Below, piece after piece: positions 36,858 through 45,973 of a stretch of 64,000 bases of DNA. The notes under the pieces are model-generated. The model saw only the letters and a list, made by a program, of their open reading frames with translations, was not told the origin of the DNA and searched no databases. The translations under genes and the position numbers were made by a program. Within the stretch, counting starts at the first letter, position 1. Each line of letters begins with the position of its first letter. The stretch comes from Chitinimonas viridis (GTDB lineage Bacteria > Pseudomonadota > Gammaproteobacteria > Burkholderiales > Chitinimonadaceae). The stretch lies in NCBI RefSeq assembly GCF_030409555.1, contig NZ_JAUFPU010000008.1, forward strand, positions 1-64,000, written 5' to 3'.

Positions 36858-38936
36858 TTACTGCAACGTCTTCCACAGGAAGCTGTATTCCAGTGCAGTC
36901 ATGTCGGCTTTTTGCTTGTTATCGGCCGCGCCTGCATGGCCACCTTCCATGTTCTCGTAGTACCAGACAGACTTGACACCCATCTCCTGGAACTTGGCCA
37001 TCATCTTGCGGGCGTGGCCAGGGTGGACGCGGTCATCGCGGGTCGAGGTGGTAAACAGTATATTGGGGTAGCGGCTACCCTTCTTGATATTGTGGTAAGG
37101 CGAATACTTGCGGATATAGGCCCACTCTCCGGGGATATCCGGGTTGCCATACTCGCCCATCCACGAGGCGCCAGCCAGCAGCTGGTTGAAGCGCTTCATG
37201 TCCAGCAGCGGTACCTGGCACACCACGGCGCCGAACAGGTCGGGCCGTTGGGTCATCATCACCCCCATCAACAAGCCGCCGTTGCTGCCCCCCATGATGC
37301 CGAGCTTGGCCGGTTTGGTGATCTTGCGCTTGACCAGGTCCTCGCCCACGGCGATGAAATCGTCATAGGACTTCTGGCGCTTGGACTTGAGTGCGGCCTG
37401 ATGCCAGCGCGGGCCGAATTCGCCACCGCCACGGATGTTCGCCACCACGTAGACGCCACCCTTTTCCAGCCAGGCCTTGCCCACACCGGCCGAATACCAG
37501 GGCGTCATGCTCTGCTCGAAACCGCCATAGCCATAGAGCAGGGTGGGGTTGCTGCCATCCAGCTTTAGGTTTTTTGCCTTGACGATGAAGTAAGGTACCT
37601 TGGTGCCATCCTTGGAGGTGGCTTCGTTCTGGGCGATCTCGAAGCCGCTGGCATCGAAGAAGGCGGGGCGCTGCTTCAGCATCTCGCGCTTGTCGCTACC
37701 GGCCGTGCCCAGATAGAGCGAGTCCGGGGTCAGGAAGTCCACATGGGTGAGGAAGTAATCATCCGACTCATCGGCATCCACCCCGGTGACGCCCAGGCTG
37801 CCAAAAGCAGGGGCATCCACCTTGCGGCTGGCCCACTTGCCGCTCTCAAAACGCCATTCATCGATACGGCCTTTGACATTGTCCAGCACGGTGACCAATA
37901 CATGGTTACGGGTCATGGTCATGCCGTCCATGGCCGTGGTGGGCGTGGGGGTAAACAGCGGCGTGAAATCACGCTTGCCAGCCTGGAAGGCGGCAAAATC
38001 CACGGCCAGCAGGCTGCCGGACGGCCAGGTCTTGTCGCCAAGCCGCCATGGCTCGCGCAGGCTGATCAGCATTTGCGGGCCGAAGAAGCTGATGGTGGCG
38101 CCGGCCGGCTTGGCGATAGGGGTGAGCTTGTCGCCCTCGCGCAGAAAATCCTCGCTGGTGTAGAAGGTCACGCCGCGGCTGATGATTTCGCGGCGGAAAC
38201 CGGGCTGCTCGCTGACATAGGCCGATACGGAGATATCGGCCTTCTGGCCTTCAAATACGGTCTTGGCAGCCGCCAGGGGAGTGCCCCGCTGCCACAGCTT
38301 GACTACGCGTGGGTAGCCCGAGTCGGTCAGAGAGCCGGCACCAAAGTCGGTAGCGATAAACAAGGCATCCTTGCCTTGCCAGCTGATATCCATCTTGGCT
38401 TCGGGCAGGGTGTAGCCGTCCTTGACGAAGGACTTGCTGGCGAGGTCGAACTCACGGGATACCACCGCATCTGCGCCGCCGCGTGACAGGGCCAGCATGC
38501 AACGGTCGTAGGCGGGTTGGCGACAATTGCTGCCCTTGAATACCCAGTTCTCGTTCTCGGACTTGGCCAGGCTGTCGAGGTCCAGCACGGTTTCCCACTC
38601 GGGCTCGGCGGTACGGTAGCTGGCTAGGGTGGTGCGGCGCCATACACCGCGTGGGTGTTCGGCATCACGCCAGAAGTTGTAGTAGTAAGCCCCCATTTTG
38701 TTGATATAGGGGATACGGGCCTTGGAGTTCAGGATGTCCAGCACCTGGCCACGCAGGGCCTCGAAGCCGGGCTGCTGCTCCAGCATGGCGCGGCTGACGG
38801 CGTTCTGGGCCTTGACCCAGGCCAGCGATTTTTCGCCGGCTACGTCTTCCAGCCATTGATGGGGGTCGGTGGACTTGCCTGCCAGGGTGACGGCACTGGT
38901 GCCCAGCAGGGCCAGCGATAACAGCAACTTTTTCAT
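36858..38936 (-). CDS. Prolyl oligopeptidase family serine peptidase (S9A), exported
   Basis: A protein of 692 residues. The ATG at 38936 is preceded by GAGGAG and starts a signal peptide (KKLLLSLALLGTSAVTLA), so the enzyme is probably periplasmic. The propeller domain spans about 60-420. The catalytic alpha/beta hydrolase part contains the S9A signature RGGGEFGPRWHQAA, the nucleophile Ser in GGSNGGLLMG, the Asp in TRDDRVHPGHARK and the His in EGGHAGA. It cleaves short peptides, normally after proline. It is a single gene with a bidirectional terminator downstream. Confidence 0.94.
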   Translation of the reverse strand: MKKLLLSLALLGTSAVTLAGKSTDPHQWLEDVAGEKSLAWVKAQNAVSRAMLEQQPGFEALRGQVLDILNSKARIPYINKMGAYYYNFWRDAEHPRGVWRRTTLASYRTAEPEWETVLDLDSLAKSENENWVFKGSNCRQPAYDRCMLALSRGGADAVVSREFDLASKSFVKDGYTLPEAKMDISWQGKDALFIATDFGAGSLTDSGYPRVVKLWQRGTPLAAAKTVFEGQKADISVSAYVSEQPGFRREIISRGVTFYTSEDFLREGDKLTPIAKPAGATISFFGPQMLISLREPWRLGDKTWPSGSLLAVDFAAFQAGKRDFTPLFTPTPTTAMDGMTMTRNHVLVTVLDNVKGRIDEWRFESGKWASRKVDAPAFGSLGVTGVDADESDDYFLTHVDFLTPDSLYLGTAGSDKREMLKQRPAFFDASGFEIAQNEATSKDGTKVPYFIVKAKNLKLDGSNPTLLYGYGGFEQSMTPWYSAGVGKAWLEKGGVYVVANIRGGGEFGPRWHQAALKSKRQKSYDDFIAVGEDLVKRKITKPAKLGIMGGSNGGLLMGVMMTQRPDLFGAVVCQVPLLDMKRFNQLLAGASWMGEYGNPDIPGEWAYIRKYSPYHNIKKGSRYPNILFTTSTRDDRVHPGHARKMMAKFQEMGVKSVWYYENMEGGHAGAADNKQKADMTALEYSFLWKTLQ

Positions 38937-39039
38937 GGTGCTCCTCGTGAGAGACGGTGCGCTGATTGATGATTCGACGCGCGGCAGCATAAGCATCTGC
39001 GGCTGGCAGGGCGAGTTTTCTGCGATGGGCTGTTGTATT

Positions 39040-39378
39040 TCAGGACAGACGGGGAAGCATGCGACGTACCGCCAGCGCGATGCTGACACCAAGCAGGGCG
39101 CCCAGTGCATTGGCCAGCATGTCGAGCGGATCGAAGCTGCGATAGGGCGTCATGGCCTGCAGGCATTCAATCAGCACACCGTAGGTGCTGCAGGCCAGCA
39201 GGGTGCGGCCGTAGCGTGCCGGGAAGCACCCGGCCCACCAGGCAGCAAGTACACCATAGCCCAGCAGGTGCATGAGCTTGTCGCCCTGTGCCACCTCGGG
39301 CATGGGCGAGCCGGGCATGAGCGAACCAACCGCCAGTGCCAGGCCCAGCAACAGTCCCACGATAACTTCAGTCTTCAT
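39040..39378 (-). CDS. VanZ-family membrane protein
   Basis: A protein of 112 residues with four hydrophobic segments and the VanZ-like pattern (GDKLMHLLGYGVLAAWWAG, then CSTYGVLIECLQAMTPYRSFDPLDMLANALGALLG). The ATG at 39378 lies within the end of recX, overlapping it by 11 nt, so translation is coupled. VanZ-like proteins are small membrane proteins of uncertain function; VanZ itself gives low-level teicoplanin resistance, and the domain is widespread in bacteria without that trait. Confidence 0.85.
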   Translation of the reverse strand: MKTEVIVGLLLGLALAVGSLMPGSPMPEVAQGDKLMHLLGYGVLAAWWAGCFPARYGRTLLACSTYGVLIECLQAMTPYRSFDPLDMLANALGALLGVSIALAVRRMLPRLS

Positions 39379-39808
39379 CCAAACCACCCAGCACCTTGCG
39401 TATGGTGTCGTAAGCAAAGCCACGCGCCTGCATGAAGCGGGCTTGCCGCGCACGTTCTGCGGGGTCGGTCGGCACTTCGCGAAACTTCTTGCGCCAGACT
39501 TCGCGTGCCCGACTCAGTTCGTCGTCTTCGGCGGGTAATTGCGCCAGCGCATCGGCGATCAGGGCATCGGCCACGCCACGCTCACGCAACTCGTTCTGCA
39601 AGCGGTAGCGGCCAAAGCGTGCGGCATTGGCATCGACATAGGCTATGGCGAAGCGGGCGTCGGATTGCCAGTTGCGCTCCACCAGCTCGTCGAGCAGGGC
39701 GTCGAGTTCCTCGCGCGCCACATCGCTGCCACCGAGCTTGCGGCGTAGCTCGGTGCGGGAGTGCTCGCGCTGCGACAACAGCTTGAGCGCCTTGCCACGC
39801 AGATCCAT
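39368..39808 (-). CDS. recX: Regulatory protein RecX
   Basis: A helical protein of 146 residues with the three-repeat layout of RecX, an inhibitor of RecA filaments (LRGKALKLLSQREHSRTELRRKL, LVERNWQSDARFAIAYV, GRYRLQNELRERGV, then ARFMQARGFAYDTIRKVL). The ATG shares one base with the hldD stop codon (TGATG). recX usually lies directly after recA; here it is in a row with hldD and a vanZ-like gene, so regulation together with recA is not evident from this locus. Confidence 0.93.
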   Translation of the reverse strand: MDLRGKALKLLSQREHSRTELRRKLGGSDVAREELDALLDELVERNWQSDARFAIAYVDANAARFGRYRLQNELRERGVADALIADALAQLPAEDDELSRAREVWRKKFREVPTDPAERARQARFMQARGFAYDTIRKVLGGLDED

Positions 39809-40806
39809 CAAGCCTTGCGCCCGTAGAGCCAGTCGATATAGCGGCCTACGCCCTCATCGACAGTCAGGAAGGGATATTCGTAGCCTGTTTCACGCAGGCG
39901 GGCGATATCGGCCTCGGTAAAGCTCTGGTACTTGCCGACCAAGGCATCGGGGAAGGGGATGTACTCGATGATGCCCTGCGCCACCAGTTCGTCCAATGCC
40001 AGGGCCGGCTTGCCATCATGGCGGCGGCAGGCGTTGACATTGGCGGCAGCCAGTTCGTTGAAGCTCTGTGCCCGTCCCGTACCCAGGTTGAAGATGCCCG
40101 ACTGCTTGGGGTGATCCAGGAAGTGCAGATTGACCCGTACCACGTCCTCTACCGAGACAAAGTCGCGCTTCTGTTCGCCATTGCCGTAACCGTCGCATCC
40201 CGCAAACAGCTTGACCTTGCCGTGCTCACGGTACTGATGGAAGTGATGGTAGGCGACCGAGGCCATGCGGCCCTTGTGATTTTCACGGGGGCCATAGACA
40301 TTGAAGTAGCGCAGTCCAACCACCTGGGCGCTCAGGTCATCCCAGCGACGGCGGACGATCTGGTCGAACAGGAACTTGGAATAGCCGTAGACGTTGAGCG
40401 GTGCCTCGAATTCACGCTCTTCGCGAAAAACCGAGCCACCGCCGTACACGGATGCGCTGGAGGCGTAGATGAAGGGGATTTCCTCGATCTGGCAGTAATC
40501 GAGCAGGGCCAGCGAATACTGGTAGTTGTTGTCCAGCATATAGCGACCGTCCTGCTCCATGGTGTCGGAACAGGCACCCTGATGCAGCACGGCGTCGATT
40601 TCGCCGTCGAAGTCGCCGGCATCCAGTTGCTCGATGAAATCATCCTTGTCGATGTAGTGCGCAATCTCGCAATCGACCAGGTTCTTGAACTTGTCGCCCT
40701 GCTTGAGATCGTCCACCGCGATGATTTCGCTGATGCCGCGCTCATTGAGTGCCTTGACGAGGTTGGAGCCGATAAAGCCGGCGGCGCCGGTGACGACGAT
40801 AAACAT
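39808..40806 (-). CDS. hldD: ADP-L-glycero-D-manno-heptose 6-epimerase
   Basis: An extended SDR of 332 residues that epimerises ADP-D-glycero-D-manno-heptose for LPS inner core. The NAD(P) motif [10 protein letters not shown] is at 7-16, [16 protein letters not shown] follows, and the active-site YGYSKFLFD (YxxxK) lies near 140. The [19 protein letters not shown] and [15 protein letters not shown] blocks are diagnostic of HldD/RfaD. The 244-nt gap upstream shows no recognisable element. It is first in an overlapping chain hldD-recX-vanZ. Confidence 0.97.
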   Translation of the reverse strand: MFIVVTGAAGFIGSNLVKALNERGISEIIAVDDLKQGDKFKNLVDCEIAHYIDKDDFIEQLDAGDFDGEIDAVLHQGACSDTMEQDGRYMLDNNYQYSLALLDYCQIEEIPFIYASSASVYGGGSVFREEREFEAPLNVYGYSKFLFDQIVRRRWDDLSAQVVGLRYFNVYGPRENHKGRMASVAYHHFHQYREHGKVKLFAGCDGYGNGEQKRDFVSVEDVVRVNLHFLDHPKQSGIFNLGTGRAQSFNELAAANVNACRRHDGKPALALDELVAQGIIEYIPFPDALVGKYQSFTEADIARLRETGYEYPFLTVDEGVGRYIDWLYGRKA

Positions 40807-41050
40807 AGGGTGGTCCGAGTAAGGTAGGGCGGGTATAGGGCGTACGCGGCATGGTCAGATGATCAGGCGGACAGCCCAGCCTGGGCACCGGCAGCCATGA
40901 GGCGCATAGCATGACCTGATTTTAGCCTTGTTTCCGGCAACTGGCTGCCCACGGTCGTCAAATCCCCACTCGCGTGCCGCGAGGCTCCACGCCAGCGGGC
41001 TGTGCGCAGGGAGGCGCCGCACCTGGCCATGCCGTGCGGTATAGCGGCCC

Positions 41051-42985
41051 TTACTCCAGCGTGAAACGCTGCATCAAATTGCCGGGATAGCGCACGTACA
41101 GGCTGCCATCGGCAGCGACCCAGAAGGCATCGAACAGATTGCTCATGTTGCCGCTGGTGGTCTGGACCTGGTAATCCGGTCGCAACAGATATTCGGCGCC
41201 TGTGGCATTACTGAGCGTCAGCCTGCCTTCACCGGATGGTGACACAAACCAGCCGCCTTTTTCGGCCGCCTCGGTAATGAAGGCAAGGTCATGAAAAACC
41301 GGGTAGATCAGTTGCGAAGCACCTTGGCCATTGTGCCAATGCACGATGCCCTGGCCATCGACCGCGATGCTGGTGGGCACGATGGCAGGAACCGTGCTGT
41401 AACCCAGCTGCGGCCTGCCCAGCAGGAAGGTGCCGGCTGAGGCGGGATTGCTGCTCTGTAGCTGCAGCAGGCCGTTGCTGGTTATCTGTGTCTGCAGGCC
41501 GCTCTGCTGTAGCAGAGGGGCGAAGCGGGTCATATCCTGCAGCACGGAGGTGACGTCCAGTTGCAGCAGGGGGCTGCTGAAATGGTAGCTGCCATCGGTG
41601 TTGAACTGGCTGGCACCGGTACTGATGGCAGCCAGGCTACCCTGTGGGAAAACCGACAAGCTGATGCCGGGTAGATCCAGCTTGAGTGTGCCATCTGCCT
41701 GCTGGCTTACGCTGGCGCCCAGTTGCGCTGCGAGGTAGTCCTGCGGGCTCATGCCTAGCCGGGCTGGCATGTTGCTGCCGCTAAGGCGCGGTGCCCAGAG
41801 GGGGTAGGCAGTCAATCCATCCGGGCGCTCCAGCCGGATGGGGTCGCCGGCCTTGCCGAGCTTGCCGCTGAGCGAACCGTAGTAGACCCCCAGCAACTGG
41901 CCGTCACCATTGAAGCGTGCAACTTCACCGGCCTTCAGCTGCAGGGTGGTCGCCGCAGCGGTGACATTTTTGGGGGGGTAGAGGGTGAGGGTAGCGTCAC
42001 CGCTTTCCAGCGAGATCGCGGCGGTGTCGCCCAGTCGGCTGATGTGGGCGGTGGCGCCTGCGCTGCCGGTGCGTACCGTGACTTCTCGCAGCAAGGTTTC
42101 GCTGCCGAGCAAAAATCCGCCCAACAGGCTGTTGCTTGCGGTGTTGCGCAACATGGCCTCGCCTTGGGTCAGTAGCAGGCCGGTCTGGGTGCCGCCTGTT
42201 GGCTGGCGCAAGGCATAGGTGGCGAGGAAGGTATTGCGTTGTTTGGTCAGGGTCTCGGGGTTGGTCTGCACAGCCAGTGTCTGTCCGCCCAGTTGCAGCT
42301 GGGTCAGGGCCTGCGGCGCAAAGCTGATGAACACCCGGGCGCTGGCACTCTGTGCGAACTGCAGGGGTGCAGGCGGGGCGCTCAACAGGACCAGCAGACC
42401 GTTCTCGGCCACGCCGACCTGGCCGGAGAGGCTGCCGATATTGCTGACCATGTCCTGGGTGGCGGGCTGGGCGGTAAAGCCGGTGGCATCGTCCAACTGC
42501 CCGGCTGCCAGGTCGCCTTCGAACTCGAACGGCTCCGCCGGGGAGCTATTGTCGTTGAAGTCGATGCGCAGTGACTCCTGGGCATGGCCGCTTACCTTGG
42601 TGGCATTGCCGCTCTGTACTGCACTATCTGCCAGCGTGATGCTCAGGTTGTAGACATCGTGTCGGTCTTCATGGCTGCTGGCACTGCCACCCAGGCTGAG
42701 CGTGGCTTCCGTTGCGCTGTTCACCAGCAGACTGGCGCTCAGGCCCGCTGGCAGGTGGGCAATGCTGGCACGGCCGGTGTTGAGCAGGTTGGTGCCTACT
42801 GGGGCATTGAAGCTGTCGCCGCTCAGCTGTAGTGTCAGTGCATTGCCCAGAGCGCCATTGTTGCTCACTGTCTCGGTGAATACCGTGCCGGAGTAAAACA
42901 GGCTGGCTGCCTGTGCGCAGGGTTGCAGCAGGGCAAGCAGCAGATAAAGGGTAAGCAGCGTGGGCCGTGAGCGGGGTGTTTGCAT
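41051..42985 (-). CDS. Large secreted protein of unknown function after msrB
   Basis: A protein of 644 residues. A signal peptide (LYLLLALLQPCAQAA) is followed by a beta-rich, Gly/Ser/Ala/Leu-rich protein. Residues about 28-130 resemble repeat modules seen in large bacterial surface proteins (VSNNGALGNALTLQLSGDSF, LPAGLSASLLVNSATEATLS, DVYNLSITLADSAV). The rest has no recognised domain; a FecR-like strand pattern occurs near 310-400 (GDATLTLYPPKN, LKAGEVARFNGDGQLLGV). It starts 1 nt after the msrB stop, so it is probably expressed with it. The function is unknown; an adhesin-like or matrix role is only a guess. Confidence 0.8.
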   Translation of the reverse strand: MQTPRSRPTLLTLYLLLALLQPCAQAASLFYSGTVFTETVSNNGALGNALTLQLSGDSFNAPVGTNLLNTGRASIAHLPAGLSASLLVNSATEATLSLGGSASSHEDRHDVYNLSITLADSAVQSGNATKVSGHAQESLRIDFNDNSSPAEPFEFEGDLAAGQLDDATGFTAQPATQDMVSNIGSLSGQVGVAENGLLVLLSAPPAPLQFAQSASARVFISFAPQALTQLQLGGQTLAVQTNPETLTKQRNTFLATYALRQPTGGTQTGLLLTQGEAMLRNTASNSLLGGFLLGSETLLREVTVRTGSAGATAHISRLGDTAAISLESGDATLTLYPPKNVTAAATTLQLKAGEVARFNGDGQLLGVYYGSLSGKLGKAGDPIRLERPDGLTAYPLWAPRLSGSNMPARLGMSPQDYLAAQLGASVSQQADGTLKLDLPGISLSVFPQGSLAAISTGASQFNTDGSYHFSSPLLQLDVTSVLQDMTRFAPLLQQSGLQTQITSNGLLQLQSSNPASAGTFLLGRPQLGYSTVPAIVPTSIAVDGQGIVHWHNGQGASQLIYPVFHDLAFITEAAEKGGWFVSPSGEGRLTLSNATGAEYLLRPDYQVQTTSGNMSNLFDAFWVAADGSLYVRYPGNLMQRFTLE

Positions 42986-42986
42986 G

Positions 42987-43382
42987 TCAGCCGGACTTGG
43001 GTTCTAGGTTGATGGACGCCGAATTGACGCAATAGCGCAGGCCATCGGGGCCAGGGCCATCGGGGAAGACATGACCCAGATGGGCATCACAGGCTGCGCA
43101 CAGTATCTCGGTGCGTATCATGCCATGAGTCGTATCCCGGCGTTCGTTGACGGCGCCGGGGATGGCCTGCCAGAAGCTGGGCCAGCCGCAACCGGCGTCG
43201 AATTTGGTGGTCGAAACAAACAATGGCGTAGCGCAGCAGATACAGCGATAGGTACCCTCGGTGGTGGTATCCCAGTAGATGCCGCTGAAGGGGGGCTCGG
43301 TATGGGCGTGGCGGGTGACGCGGTACTGCGTTTCATTAAGCTGAGCGCGCCATTCGGCATCGGTTTTGCTTACTTTGGCCAT
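42987..43382 (-). CDS. msrB: Peptide-methionine (R)-S-oxide reductase
   Basis: A protein of 131 residues that reduces methionine-R-sulfoxide in proteins. The two zinc-binding CxxC pairs are at 47-50 and 95-98. The catalytic Cys is C118 in RYCVNSASI, and [11 protein letters not shown] contains a possible recycling Cys at 65. The ATG at 43382 is preceded by GAGGAA; the frame is open for a further 359 codons upstream, but that part is antisense to the next gene and is not coding. The large secreted protein follows after 1 nt. Confidence 0.97.
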   Translation of the reverse strand: MAKVSKTDAEWRAQLNETQYRVTRHAHTEPPFSGIYWDTTTEGTYRCICCATPLFVSTTKFDAGCGWPSFWQAIPGAVNERRDTTHGMIRTEILCAACDAHLGHVFPDGPGPDGLRYCVNSASINLEPKSG

Positions 43383-43538
43383 GGTGGCTTCCTCGGTGTA
43401 TACACTTGAAATACTGGAATACGAGTAAGTTGGGTGAAGCGGGGCGTAAATGCAAGGGCTTGCCCTAGCGCAATAAGCGCTGGATTGCCTCATGCTAGAC
43501 TCCGCACCCTTGGTCGAACTCAACTCCGCAGGCTGACA

Positions 43539-44318
43539 ATGCAACCCTGGCAAGATTTCAACGCTCCTTCCGATTACCTGAAAGACCGCGTCATCATTGT
43601 GACGGGCGCGGGTCAAGGCATAGGCGAGGTCGCCGCCATGAGTTTGGCTGCGCATGGTGCAACCATTGTGCTGGTGGGGCGTAACGACAAGAAACTGACC
43701 AAGGTCTACGATGCCATCGAAGCCGCCGGTGGCGCCAAGCCTGCGGCCGTGCCGGTGGATCTGGCCGCCATGAGCGATCAGGACTGCGTCAACTTCGCCA
43801 ACCTGATCTGGAAGGAGTTTGATCGGCTCGATGGCATAGTCCACTGTGCCAATGGCTTCAATCATCTGTCGCCGCTGACCAACCAGAAGCTGGAGGAGTG
43901 GGTCAGCATGTATCGGGTGAATGTGGCCGCGCCGTTTGCCATCACGCGGGCCTGCCTGCCGTTGCTCAAGCGGGCGGAGGACGCCAGCGTGCTGTTCGTG
44001 GGCGAGCAGCATGCGTTTGATCCCAAGGCCTATTGGGGTGGTTTTGCCACTACCCGTGCCGGCCAGGCGGCGCTGGCCAAGGTGGCGGCAGATGAATGGG
44101 ACAAGGCGCCCATGCCACGGGTGAACCTGCTGGTGCCAGGGCCGGTAAGGAGCCCTTTCCGGACCAAGACCCATCCCGCTGAGGACAAGGAAGCCATCCC
44201 GGCGGCAGCCGACATGGCCAGTGCCTTCCTGTGGCTGATGGGACCCGCCAGTGCCGAACTGCGTGGTCAGACATTGCGCTTCAACCCTATGGACACCAGC
44301 GGATGGGCAGGCGACTGA
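43539..44318 (+). CDS. YciK-like SDR protein with substituted catalytic residues
   Basis: A protein of 259 residues with the Rossmann motif TGAGQGIG at 22-29 and overall similarity to E. coli YciK ([22 protein letters not shown]-like end). In the active-site region, where SDRs have Ser and YxxxK, it shows VGEQHA and [10 protein letters not shown]: Tyr replaced by Phe169, Lys by Arg173 and no Ser. Normal dehydrogenase chemistry is therefore unlikely, although NAD(P) binding may remain. The 3' end overlaps the next gene by 16 nt, and that gene overlaps the S4 gene by 4 nt. Confidence 0.88.
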   Translation: MQPWQDFNAPSDYLKDRVIIVTGAGQGIGEVAAMSLAAHGATIVLVGRNDKKLTKVYDAIEAAGGAKPAAVPVDLAAMSDQDCVNFANLIWKEFDRLDGIVHCANGFNHLSPLTNQKLEEWVSMYRVNVAAPFAITRACLPLLKRAEDASVLFVGEQHAFDPKAYWGGFATTRAGQAALAKVAADEWDKAPMPRVNLLVPGPVRSPFRTKTHPAEDKEAIPAAADMASAFLWLMGPASAELRGQTLRFNPMDTSGWAGD

Positions 44319-45031
44319 TCGTCCTGTTGGCAAGCTTGCTGCTGTCGCCTGCCGGGGCGGCAGTAGAGGGAATAGTGACTGCCGACATTCTGCCCATGGC
44401 CTACCGCCAGGATGGCAAGGTGCGCGGCATGATGTATGAGTTGGTGCAGGAAATGGCACCCCGCCTGGGTTTCCACGGCGATATCAGGTTCTACCCGTGG
44501 CCACGGGCCCAGGCAACGGCGCGCTCGGGTGCGGCCATGCTGATTTTTCCGGTGTCACGTACACCGGATCGCGAAAAACTCTACACCTGGGTAGCGCCGT
44601 TTGGTGTCATCCGGCACCTGATGCTGACCCGCCGTGATCTGAATGTACCGTTGGACGACCATGCCGCCATGGGCAAGCTGCCGGTGGGGGTGTTGCGCGG
44701 TTCACCCCACCGCGCCATGCTGGAGAATCTGGGATATCGACGCATTCTGGAAGAACCCAGCAACGAGGCATTGCTGCGCTTGTTGGATCAGAACATGGTC
44801 GCCGCCATCGTCAGTGGCGACTGGGTGATACGGGCCACCTTGCAGCAAGCCGGGCGGGATGAGCGACAGTTTGTGTTCGGCACACCGTTGTCCAGCACCG
44901 ATGTATACATTGCCGCCTCATTGACCACGCCTGAGGTGGAGGTGCTGGCTTGGCGTCATGCCATTGAGGCTGCCCGCCGCGACGGGGTGATAGATCGCTT
45001 GATGAAGAAGTACGGGGTGACCACGCCATGA
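44303..45031 (+). CDS. Periplasmic solute-binding protein, SBP_bac_3-like, orphan
   Basis: An exported protein of 242 residues. The signal peptide ([18 protein letters not shown]) is followed by a family 3 binding-protein sequence ([96 protein letters not shown]). The start lies inside the SDR gene, with a 16-nt overlap. It ends overlapping the S4 gene by 4 nt. Transport partners are absent. The overlapped grouping with two cytosolic proteins is unusual. Confidence 0.88.
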   Translation: MGRRLIVLLASLLLSPAGAAVEGIVTADILPMAYRQDGKVRGMMYELVQEMAPRLGFHGDIRFYPWPRAQATARSGAAMLIFPVSRTPDREKLYTWVAPFGVIRHLMLTRRDLNVPLDDHAAMGKLPVGVLRGSPHRAMLENLGYRRILEEPSNEALLRLLDQNMVAAIVSGDWVIRATLQQAGRDERQFVFGTPLSSTDVYIAASLTTPEVEVLAWRHAIEAARRDGVIDRLMKKYGVTTP

Positions 45032-45450
45032 GCCGCAAGCCTGACGATACGGCCAGCGCGGATATACGGCTGGACAAATGGTTGTGGGCTGCCCGGTTTT
45101 TCAAAACGCGCAGCTTGGCAGGCACCGCCATCGATGGCGGTCATGTGCACCTCAATGGTGAGCGCGCCAAACCCGCTCGCCACCTCAAGCCCGGCGACCG
45201 ATTGCGCATACGGACCCAGACTGAAGAGTACGAAGTGCTGGTCTTGGCACTCAGCGAGAAGCGCGGGCCGGCCACCGAGGCGCGTTTGCTGTATGTGGAG
45301 TCGGCAGAGAGCGAGGCGGCACGCCAGTCCCGGCGCGAGGCACAGGCGCTGGCGCCGGTGTTCGATCATCCTGACGTGCGAGGCCGGCCGACCAAGAAAT
45401 GGCGGCGGCAGCTGCACTACTTTGAACGCAAGCTGGCAGGCAGCGAGTAG
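45028..45450 (+). CDS. hslR: S4-domain RNA-binding heat-shock protein 15-like
   Basis: A protein of 140 residues. The N-terminal S4 domain (IRLDKWLWAARFFKTRSLAGTAIDGGHV, then LKPGDRLRIR) and the basic C-terminal part (GRPTKKWRRQLHYFERKL) match Hsp15/HslR, which rescues stalled 50S subunits carrying nascent chains. The start overlaps the preceding gene by 4 nt. A long inverted repeat follows 15 nt after the stop. Confidence 0.9.
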   Translation: MSRKPDDTASADIRLDKWLWAARFFKTRSLAGTAIDGGHVHLNGERAKPARHLKPGDRLRIRTQTEEYEVLVLALSEKRGPATEARLLYVESAESEAARQSRREAQALAPVFDHPDVRGRPTKKWRRQLHYFERKLAGSE

Positions 45451-45465
45451 CCCGCCAGCATCGAC

Positions 45466-45501
45466 ATGCAACAGGCCACCTCTAACGGTGGCCTGTTGCA
45501 T
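45466..45501. terminator. 15-bp inverted repeat after hslR
   Basis: A perfect 15-bp stem (atgcaacaggccacc / ggtggcctgttgcat) with a 6-nt loop. There is no long T run, but the position 15 nt after the hslR stop and facing the end of a decayed minus-strand frame suggests a terminator shared by convergent genes. Confidence 0.55.
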
Positions 45502-45596
45502 ATTGCCGAGTGGTTCAGGCGTACTCAAGGCGCGGTTTACAGCTTGGCTTGCATCCGAGCTACCGCGGAATTCACCTTGGGCATGAGGGCAGTATC

Positions 45597-45619
45597 GGCC
45601 GATTCGGCCTGTTTTTTTT
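45597..45619 (+). terminator. Oligo-T hairpin, possible intrinsic terminator
   Basis: The 5-bp stem ggccg-att-cggcc is followed, after TG, by eight T. It looks like a plus-strand terminator 150 nt downstream of hslR. On the opposite strand the same bases encode a Lys-Lys stretch of the decayed frame, so the T run could also be a coding relic. Confidence 0.45.
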
Positions 45620-45973
45620 CCCCACTCAAACCTGCAAATTATCTTCCCCCTGCCTCTACGCTGGGATCAAGCCAGCGGTTTGTTCTGAACGACGGTAAGT
45701 CGCGAAACCATCTACCTTGGACTGGCAAAGTCGATGTGATTCTGGATGCACGCTTGTGCCCCTCTGATTCAGGCATGACGCAGCCCTATGCCTTGCTGTG
45801 AGTGTCTGTATATGAGAATTCAGGCGGGTCTGTCGCTTTGCCGCCACGCTTCGCAAAGAAATCGCAACGCAAGGCTGCTAATTTGAGCACTTGCTCGATA
45901 CATTGCCGTTACGGCTCCCCCGGCCGGGGGTTTACGACCCGGCTGGCTTCCCGATAACTATTAGGAGAACACG

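Larger units (their letters stand above)
45451..45973. other. 523-nt gap with two hairpins and a decayed minus-strand frame
   Basis: No intact gene is seen. A 15-bp inverted repeat sits at 45466-45501 and an oligo-T hairpin at 45597-45619. On the minus strand, an open frame ending at 45537 reads like a protein C-terminus (TALMPKVNSAVARMQAKL) but is stopped about 33 codons upstream. The plus-strand ORF starting at 45466 begins inside the hairpin and looks random. The last 120 nt must contain the phoD promoter; AGGAG lies 7 nt before its ATG. Confidence 0.5.

Noticed and set aside
43383-44459. A 359-codon N-terminal extension of the msrB frame
   Set aside because: It is antisense to the SDR and solute-binding genes and lacks protein features; the msrB ATG at 43382 has a good ribosome binding site.
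45466-45801. A 111-codon plus-strand ORF after hslR
   Set aside because: It begins inside a 15-bp hairpin, has no ribosome binding site, runs through an oligo-T hairpin and has random composition.
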